DNA of 48,833 nt from Kiritimatiellia bacterium (GTDB lineage: Bacteria > Verrucomicrobiota > Kiritimatiellia > RFP12 > UBA1067): assembly GCA_017450695.1 (NCBI GenBank), contig JAFSTA010000021.1:1-48833 (forward strand). The letters run 5' to 3'. The notes under the pieces are model-generated. The model ran no database searches. It saw only the letters and a list, made by a program, of their open reading frames with translations, and was not told where the DNA came from. The translations under genes were made by a program, and so were the position numbers. Within the stretch, counting starts at the first letter, position 1, and the number at the start of each line of letters is the position of its first letter. Shown here in pieces: positions 8,854 through 15,600 of this stretch.

Positions 8854-9540
8854 ACCGATTCTCCTAAAGCCCATTAGTTGAGTTACACTTCACTTGAACC
8901 GGGCCAGTCCTCGTGTCGTTTTGAAGTGGAACGGGGCACCCCGCTCTCACCCCCAACCGCTCACAGTCAGACACGAATTGAAGGCATAGAAAAACCTCCC
9001 TTCGTGTCCAGTAGAGGTCTTAGGAAACCATGAGGAAACACAAAGAGAGGTAAGCGCATAATGCACTTCCTCTGCAAGGTGTCGTCCTCGTTGAAAGTTC
9101 CTAAGTTTCTACTGGCGACCGCGTTGCAGCGTTACAAATCAGCGTCCGAGGGTGGAAAAGGATGTCGGCTCACACGAAGTAGCTTGACGTTCCTAATCAG
9201 TTCTCAGAGCATGTCCGTTCCGCCGTCGCATTGCCAATTGACAATATTCAAGCGAAACAAATGTACATTACCAAACTTCATGACCATTGACAAGCGAATT
9301 TTAAAACAAAGAGAAAAGGAGAAATTTCTTGAATGCAACTCCACATTTCACCGCATCCTCTCTTTCGAAGAGGTGCAACTTAGATAACTTCTTTCCTATA
9401 AACCGATTACGAGTGTTCAGCATTGCGGTCGCGACGAAGCGCACCTCAGTCTCGGCGCCTCCGCGTTCTCTGCGTGAGGCAAAAAGACACGCGATATGCA
9501 GGACGCGAGACAGGAGACGAGTCCCAGTGCCGTTTCGCGG

Positions 9541-9640
9541 TTAAGTCAACTTAGGGGAACCAGCCCCATTTAGGCCCGCAGGGCCACTTTGGCGGCGCAA
9601 CCGCCACTTACTTCTCAGCGTCCCCACTTCTCAACTTGCG
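9541..9640 (-). repeat. Composite of small GC hairpins (family H), copy 1
   Basis: Read on the minus strand the order is AAGTGGCGG-loop-CCGCC, AAGTGGCCC-TGC-GGGCC, AATGGGGCTG, then AAGTTGAC. The same order of modules occurs on the plus strand at 40600-40690, with different loops (CTGTT for TTGCG, TTC for TGC). Confidence 0.75.
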
Positions 9641-9743
9641 CGTAGCGCCTCTGTGTATTCCCGCGCGAAGAGCGAGTGGCTGGCTTGCCGCTTTTCGAGC
9701 CACTTCCTTCCCGCCGCCTCTCTGTCGTTACCCTCACCAATGA

Positions 9744-9829
9744 GGCGTGAATTTTTGTTTTTTGAATTTCACGCCCAAAGTGTGAGACAAAAATCGGGCG
9801 TGAAATTTGTTTTTTTGAATTTCACGCCC
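9744..9829. promoter_or_regulatory. Two tandem hairpins upstream of the ATPase gene
   Basis: The second hairpin is perfect: GGGCGTGAAATT (9796-9807) pairs with AATTTCACGCCC (9818-9829) around a T-rich 10-base loop. The first (9744-9753 with 9765-9775) has the same arms and one bulged base. Both lie 70-155 bp before the ATPase start. The T-run is in the loop and not after the stem, so these are not normal terminators. They may bind a regulator or form an RNA structure in the leader. Confidence 0.6.
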
Positions 9830-9898
9830 AGATTTTTCTTGCGTAGATGACTTCATGTGTGTAATAATCATTCCGTTTTTGCAAAATGGAGAATGGGA

Positions 9899-11338
9899 AT
9901 GTTTATTGGACGGACCGAATATCTTGACGACCTCTGTTCGCTTTGGAAGAAGCGGGCGCCTTCGTTTGTTGCCTGTCGGGGGCGACGGAGAATCGGCAAA
10001 AGCACGTTATTTCGTGAATTCGCCAAGCGTACCGCGCAGGATTATATTGAGATTGAAGGATTGCCGCCCAGCAAGTTCATGGACAATCAGCAACAGCTTG
10101 ACGGCTTCATGGAAGCGCTGGCAAGCCAGACTGGGATGCCCTGCGGAAAGGTTGACAACTGGTATGCGGCTTTTCACTGGCTAGACAGGGCGATCGATGA
10201 CAGGAAACGGACGGTTGTTCTTCTTGATGAGATATCTTGGATGGGTTCATTCGACAAGAATTTTCCGGGGCGATTGCGTTCCGCTTGGGAAACGTTCTTT
10301 CATCGCCACGAAAAACTGATTCTCGTCATTTGCGGAAGCGCGTCTGCCTGGATCAAGGAGAACATTCTCGACAACACGGGTTTTGCGGGACGCCTTTCGC
10401 GTGACTATGTCTTGACTGAGCTTCCTCTTTCCGATTGTATTCGTTTCTGGGGGAAGGCTGCGGAGCGAATTGAAACGCGAGAGATCCTGGACGTGTTGTC
10501 CGTAACCGGCGGAGTGCCTCGGTATCTTGAAGAAGTCGATCCGGGACTATCGGCTGATGAGAACATCAGACGTCTTTGCTTCTTGGAGGAAGGCGTACTG
10601 TATAAGGATTTCGATGCCATGTTTGCCGAGGTTTTCGGTGGAGATACGGTGGAGCGGCGTCGAATATTGGAATGTCTGACCGATGGTCCACGCAGCGCTG
10701 TAGAGGTTGCAGAACAACTCAAGATCGAGAATAACGGACACCTTTCCGCCCAGCTTCGGTCATTGGAAGAGGCGGGGTTGCTGTCTTCGGATGTCGGCAA
10801 GAATCCCGCGACCGGCAAGGACGCACGTATCTCCAAATATAGGATGCGGGACAACTATGTCCGCTTCTATCTCCGCTACATTGCTCCGCACCAGACTGAG
10901 ATCAAAGTCGGATCGTTTCGCTTCTCCTCTGTTTCCATGCTTCCCGGCTGGAACGCGATTCTAGGTTTGCAGTTCGAAAATCTTGTTGTCAACAACCTGC
11001 CTGCACTCGTTCCATTACTCGGTATCGGTTCAGGCGTCATTCTCTCGGCGGCCCCCTACAGAAATATGCGCAAGGCGGCGGATGGCGGTACAAGGGGACT
11101 CCAAATCGATCTCCTCATTCAAACGGCGCGTACGGCATACGTGGTCGAGATCAAGCGCAAGCGGTATATCGACGAGAGTGTGGAAAACGAAGTCGAACAT
11201 AAAGTGAGGCTCCTCCCGCTACGAAAGGGGGTTTCTGCCCGACCGGTACTCGTCTATGACGGAGAACTCGATCCGGTGGTCTTGGGAAACGGTTATTTCG
11301 ATGCGGTGATACCCGCCAGAAGGCTTCTAGGACTTTGA
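9899..11338 (+). CDS. AAA ATPase with DUF234-like C-terminal domain
   Basis: The product has 479 residues. I chose the ATG at 9899 (MFIGRTEYL) because GGAG lies 7 bases upstream and family members begin MFIGR-x-x-E-L. Walker A is CRGRRRIGKST (~21-31) and Walker B is VVLLDEISWM (~108). A sensor-like 'LVICGSASAWI' follows at ~140. Residues ~260-330 form a winged-helix-like segment ('GPRSAVEVAEQL…LRSLEEAGLL'). The C-terminal ~110 residues ('LQFENLV', 'GLQIDLLIQT…YVVEIKRK') match the DUF234 domain, whose D…ExK pattern is PD-(D/E)XK nuclease-like. These STAND-like ATPases are widespread in gut bacteria and archaea. Their function is not established, and a mobile or defence role is inferred. Two hairpins precede it. 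Confidence 0.88.
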   Translation: MFIGRTEYLDDLCSLWKKRAPSFVACRGRRRIGKSTLFREFAKRTAQDYIEIEGLPPSKFMDNQQQLDGFMEALASQTGMPCGKVDNWYAAFHWLDRAIDDRKRTVVLLDEISWMGSFDKNFPGRLRSAWETFFHRHEKLILVICGSASAWIKENILDNTGFAGRLSRDYVLTELPLSDCIRFWGKAAERIETREILDVLSVTGGVPRYLEEVDPGLSADENIRRLCFLEEGVLYKDFDAMFAEVFGGDTVERRRILECLTDGPRSAVEVAEQLKIENNGHLSAQLRSLEEAGLLSSDVGKNPATGKDARISKYRMRDNYVRFYLRYIAPHQTEIKVGSFRFSSVSMLPGWNAILGLQFENLVVNNLPALVPLLGIGSGVILSAAPYRNMRKAADGGTRGLQIDLLIQTARTAYVVEIKRKRYIDESVENEVEHKVRLLPLRKGVSARPVLVYDGELDPVVLGNGYFDAVIPARRLLGL

Positions 11339-11420
11339 GCGGCAGGACTTGTTGACAGGCTACGATATCTGAAACACTACGATATCGGGTGTCGAACTTG
11401 CCTACAAGTTGGCCGGGTAA

Positions 11421-11459
11421 GCGTGTCGCCCGCACTCCGTGCGGGAATGAAAATGAGTG
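11421..11459 (-). repeat. REP-like hairpin module (family C)
   Basis: CGCCCGCAC-TCC-GTGCGGG gives a perfect 7-bp stem, followed by AATGAAAATGAG. It is the reversed form of the unit at 22013-22056, with different arm bases but intact pairing. Confidence 0.7.
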
Positions 11460-11493
11460 TACGGTTGTTTCGCGTGAAAAGCGCAAGTCGCCC

Positions 11494-11570
11494 AATCGGG
11501 GAAGCGACACTCCTGTCGCCTCTGCGTAGCAACAGAACTGAATGAAGCGGCAGGAGTCCCGCTTCCCCGA
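11494..11570. repeat. Long inverted-repeat element (family A), copy 2
   Basis: It matches 6818-6894 at 76 of 77 positions; the single difference is a C for G in the right arm. It sits between two convergent genes. Confidence 0.85.
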
Positions 11571-11640
11571 TAAGAGCGGAAAGCACGAGATGCACAACGA
11601 CTTTCCAACACGCGCAGCCGCCATCGGCTCTCCCCGTTTT

Positions 11641-12657
11641 TCAGCTGGAGGAGGCTTTGCCGCCATGTTGCTTGGAGCAGAGCAGGTAGAGGAAGAAGGG
11701 ACCGCCGCAGAGGGAAGTAATAACTCCAACCGGGATTTCGTATGGTGGCACGACACAACGGGAGAGGGTGTCGCAGACGACCAAGAAGACGCCGCCCACA
11801 CAAGCGGCCCAGGGAATGAGAGTGCGGTGGTTCGCGCCGAATAACCGCCGGACGGCATGCGGCACGATTAATCCGACGAACCCGATGACTCCGGAGAGCG
11901 CGACGGCCGCCGCCGAGGCGAGCGTGGCAGCTCCCAGTATCAGCGGTACTTCCACGCGGAGCCTCACCCCGGCGTGATACGCCCGATCCTTTCCCAGCAC
12001 CAACACGTTGAGCGTACGCGCTTCCAAAAAGAGCGAGAGAATCGAGAGCGCGATCAGGAAACCTGCCGTACCCAGCAATCGCCAGGATGTGCTTTGCAGG
12101 TTTCCCAGCAACCACCAGGTGACACCGTGTACCGCACGCGTCGGCGCAAAGGTCAACAGAAGAAGCAACAGACTGGAGACGATTGAACCGACCACGACAC
12201 CGGTCAGGATCAACACGGTCGGGCGATACTCCCCTCCTACGCGATGCGCCAAAAGCCAGACCCACACCAGCGTGAGCGAGGCGGCGACGAACGCGCCGAG
12301 CGGCAGCACGAAGGAATGAAAGGCGGCGAGTCCAAGAACGATGACAAGCGCCGCGCCCAAGGCGCCGCCACTGCTGACACCAAGCACATACGGTTCCGCC
12401 AGCGGGTTTCGCAGTACCGCCTGCAACGCCGTTCCCGAAGCCGCCAGCCCCGCCCCCACGAAGAACCCTGTCACGAGACGACTCAACCGCAACTCCATCA
12501 AGGCGGCACCTGACACCGTTTTCCAATCGGGCAATCCGAATCCCGCCGGACCGCACGACAGGCAAAGGAATAGTACCGCCAAGATGGCGGCGATGGCGGC
12601 TAACGTCGTCAACGAGGCGTGATGCGGCTGCCGGGAAGCGGGAGTCGGATGCATCAC
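11641..12657 (-). CDS. FecCD/BtuC-type ABC transporter permease, orphan
   Basis: A 338-residue integral membrane protein with about nine to ten hydrophobic segments. It carries hallmarks of iron-siderophore/cobalamin permeases: 'ELRLSRLVTGFFVGAGLAAS', 'LQAVLRNPLAEPYVLGVSSG' near residues 57-95 and 'SGVIGFVGLIVPHAVRRL' near 260-276 (the ATPase coupling region), then 'GGPFFLYLL' at the end. Such permeases work as a dimer with an ATPase and a binding protein; neither gene is in the window. The start is GTG at 12657, overlapping the TGA of the helicase gene by four bases (GTGA), with an ATG one codon later. This implies translational coupling to a helicase-nuclease, an odd pairing. Confidence 0.9.
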   Translation of the reverse strand: MMHPTPASRQPHHASLTTLAAIAAILAVLFLCLSCGPAGFGLPDWKTVSGAALMELRLSRLVTGFFVGAGLAASGTALQAVLRNPLAEPYVLGVSSGGALGAALVIVLGLAAFHSFVLPLGAFVAASLTLVWVWLLAHRVGGEYRPTVLILTGVVVGSIVSSLLLLLLTFAPTRAVHGVTWWLLGNLQSTSWRLLGTAGFLIALSILSLFLEARTLNVLVLGKDRAYHAGVRLRVEVPLILGAATLASAAAVALSGVIGFVGLIVPHAVRRLFGANHRTLIPWAACVGGVFLVVCDTLSRCVVPPYEIPVGVITSLCGGPFFLYLLCSKQHGGKASSS

Positions 12658-15600
12658 ACCAATCCTTTTCCAGCTTCCACAAAAACGGGACGCTGGGTGG
12701 CGGTGACACGGGCGAATCCGAACCGCTTGGCGGTTTCCAGATACAGCGTCTCCTCCGGCACGCTCTGCAACGACCGCAGGATAGCGCGTTCGGCATTGGC
12801 GATCTCCTGCGCAGGGATTTCATCCAGCGCACGTTTCGTCTTTTTGTCCTCAGTCGGAACGCGGTAAATGGTATAGCTCTCGGGCGTCACGCCGTCGGGC
12901 CAGAAGACCAGCTGACGTTCCTCGCCCGTTCCCTGCGAGGTCGTGCGGATGTCTTTCGGGATGGAGCGCAGCAGGACATCTTCCATGTTCGGCTTCAGCC
13001 GCTTGAAATCCCACTCCTGCATGATCCGCTTGCGCAGGAGCGAGAAGACAATCGGACCTTCCGCCGCAACGATCCGCCGAATCTGCTTGTCGAGAATCGG
13101 AGGCGCGTCAAGCAGGTTGAACTTGTCCTGCTTGCGCGAATAGTCTTCCGGCTTAGCCATGACATAAGGTCGCACAGACTCATCCGCGACAGCCGGCTGC
13201 GGTTGCGGGGCGACTGTCTCCGGACGGGGCATCTTGTAGGTCGGCATCCCGCCGGAGGGAGCGGGCTTCCCTTCCACGGCCGCTTCGACCTCGGCGAGCA
13301 ACTTGGCTTTCGCACGATCGGCATCGAACCACCATTCGGCGGACCAGACGCGGCACATTCTCCAGCCCAGCCCTTCCAGCACACTGCGACGCAACTTGTC
13401 GCGGTCGCGTTCGGAGCTCGCGTTCCGGTAGTAGTCGCCATCACATTCGATACCGATCGCGTACCGGTCAGGAGTGACGCGACTCATCACGCCGATGTCG
13501 ATCCGGTAACCGGAACAGCCGACCTGTTTCTCGACCTGATAGCCCTGGCAGCGAAGGAACTCAGCAACCTCATCCTCCAGTCGCGAATCGCTCTCCTGCT
13601 TCGTTCCGGCGGCGATGCCGAGATTCGACACGCCATGCTCCGCGTAGGAAAGGAAGTTCTTGAGGTGCATCGCCCCCGTCGCCTGGGTCCGTCCGAGATC
13701 GATGTCCACCGCGTGGATCGAGGCGAAGACCACGACCTGTTCCTTCGCGCGGGTGATCGCCACGTTCAAGCGACGCTCACCGCCCACGCGGTTCAGGGGA
13801 CCGAAGTTCATCGCGAACTTTCCGCTCTGGTCTTTCGCATACCCGCAGGAGAAAAAGATCGCGTCTCGTTCGTCCCCCTGTACGTTTTCGAGGTTCTTCA
13901 CGAAGAACGGCTCTTCCAGATCGTCGCTGAAGAACTTCTCGATTTCCGGATGCTTCTCCCGTTCCTCGTCCATCAGGTCTTCGATGAGTCCCTGCTGCGC
14001 CTCACTGAAGGTGACAACGCCCGTCGATTTCTTGGCGAAGGCGGGATCCAGCAACCGCGCCATCACCGCCCGCACGACTGCCTCCGCCTCCACACGGTTC
14101 GTCCGGGTCTTGCACCGGTCATAGACGCCGTCTGGAACGAACTGGAAGCTGACGCCCAGACGATCATTCTGCTTTTGGGAAGACGGGAATGTGAAGAGGC
14201 GGTTCCCGTAGTAGTACCGGTTGCTGAAGGCGATCAGCGACTCGTGGCGGCTACGGTAATGCCATTGCAGATAGGTCTCCGAAATTCCCGAAGCCTTACA
14301 CTCGTCGAGAATACTTTCGAGTTCCTCGATGTCCACATCGGAAACAGGTTCGTCGCCCGCGTCCTGCTGGCGCTGGAAGAAGGTGGTCGGCGGCAACTGC
14401 TTCGGATCGCCGACAATCACGCACTGCTTTCCGCGCGCGATCACGCCGATCGCGTCCGGCACGGTAATCTGCGAAGCCTCGTCGAAGACCACCACGTCAA
14501 ACGGTTCGTGCTGCGGAGGCAGGTACTGCGCGACGGAAAGCGGGCTCATCAGGAGGCACGGCTTCAGGTTCGGCAACAGGGTGGGAATGGACTCCAGCAA
14601 GGTGCGAACGGGTTTGTGGCGGGATTTCTTCTCGCACTCGCGTTTCAGCACGCCCAGTTCGGTTCCCGCCGGACAGGTCCCGAAACGTGCCGACGGCAGA
14701 CGGGCGGAGAGTTTCGCGACGATCATCTGTTGCGAGAGCGCGGCGAACTGGTCGTCCAGCTGCCAGAACCGTTTGATCTGCTCGTCCTGCACGTTTCCGA
14801 GGAAATCGCGCAAAGCGGAACGTTCCGCGATCACCTTCTCGATCACTTTCTCGCAGTAGCGTTTGCGGACGGCCTCTTCGGTCCAGTCCAGTTCCAGATC
14901 GCCGCGCTCGATCGCGTCCGTCACGGGTTGCAGCCCCAGCGAGACGGCGTTCTCACGCTCTTTGTTCCACAAAAGCCAGCGACGAAGTTCCGACTGGTTT
15001 TCGAGAACCGTTCCCGTCATCTTCACCAGTTCGCGAATCGTCCGCGCCGTCTCCTTCGGCGCATCGGCGGGAGTCCCCTGCCCTGCGGTCGCTTCGCGTC
15101 CGCCACCCAGCGTGGCGAAAAATCCGTCGCGTTTCTCGCGGAAGGAATCGACGGCCTGCAGCACGGCATCGCACACCGATCTGTCGGTGCGCGACGCCAA
15201 GACGGAGGTCAGTCCCGTCGGCTTGCCGCCCAAGGCCTTCGCGGCCTCCCATGCGGTTTTCGCGCTGGTGACAAGCGTCTCCAGCGACCGCCAGACCTGG
15301 TCGTCCTTCGGCACGGCGGTGAAGGTGTATTCGGGTACGCCGAAGGAGGTCCCCTTCACGATGGCAGCGGCGTCCTGGTAACTCTCAAACCGGTCGATCC
15401 ACTTGTTGATCGGACGGGCATCAAACGTCGCCCGTCCCGGATTGTGCAGACAACTGATCTTCAGCTCTTTCATCAGCGACCGTCTGCGGAAGAAGCGGAA
15501 GATCGCGTTGGAGATCTCAATCTTGCGCCACCGCTGACGCAACTCGGCGATGTTCAGTTTCTCCACCGCGTCCCAATCGATGTTCGGAGTCTCGGCGCGG

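Larger units (their letters stand above)
8880..9898. other. 1-kb gene-free gap upstream of the DUF234-type ATPase
   Basis: This gap contains no supportable gene. A 108-codon rightward frame at 9061-9387 lacks recognisable features and is probably chance. The right half holds a composite of small hairpins (9541-9640), a reversed GGCGC-hairpin unit (9629-9652) and two tandem GGCGTGAA…TTCACGCC hairpins (9744-9829) just before the ATPase. The stretch 8880-9540 shows no repeat that I can match elsewhere in the window. Confidence 0.6.
11339..11640. other. Gap between convergent genes made of repeats
   Basis: This stretch separates the 3' ends of the ATPase and the FecCD permease. It contains a REP-like hairpin (11421-11459) and the long inverted-repeat element (11494-11570), in the same order and orientation as at 6731-6894. 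The remaining bases are unassigned. Confidence 0.65.

Noticed and set aside
9061-9387. 108-codon rightward ORF as a gene
   Set aside because: No ribosome site, no domain pattern, Cys/Ser/Lys composition of chance frames. I could not find a better frame on the other strand.
9744-9829. Tandem hairpins as rho-independent terminators
   Set aside because: The T-runs are in the loops and not after the stems, and no gene ends just upstream on either strand.
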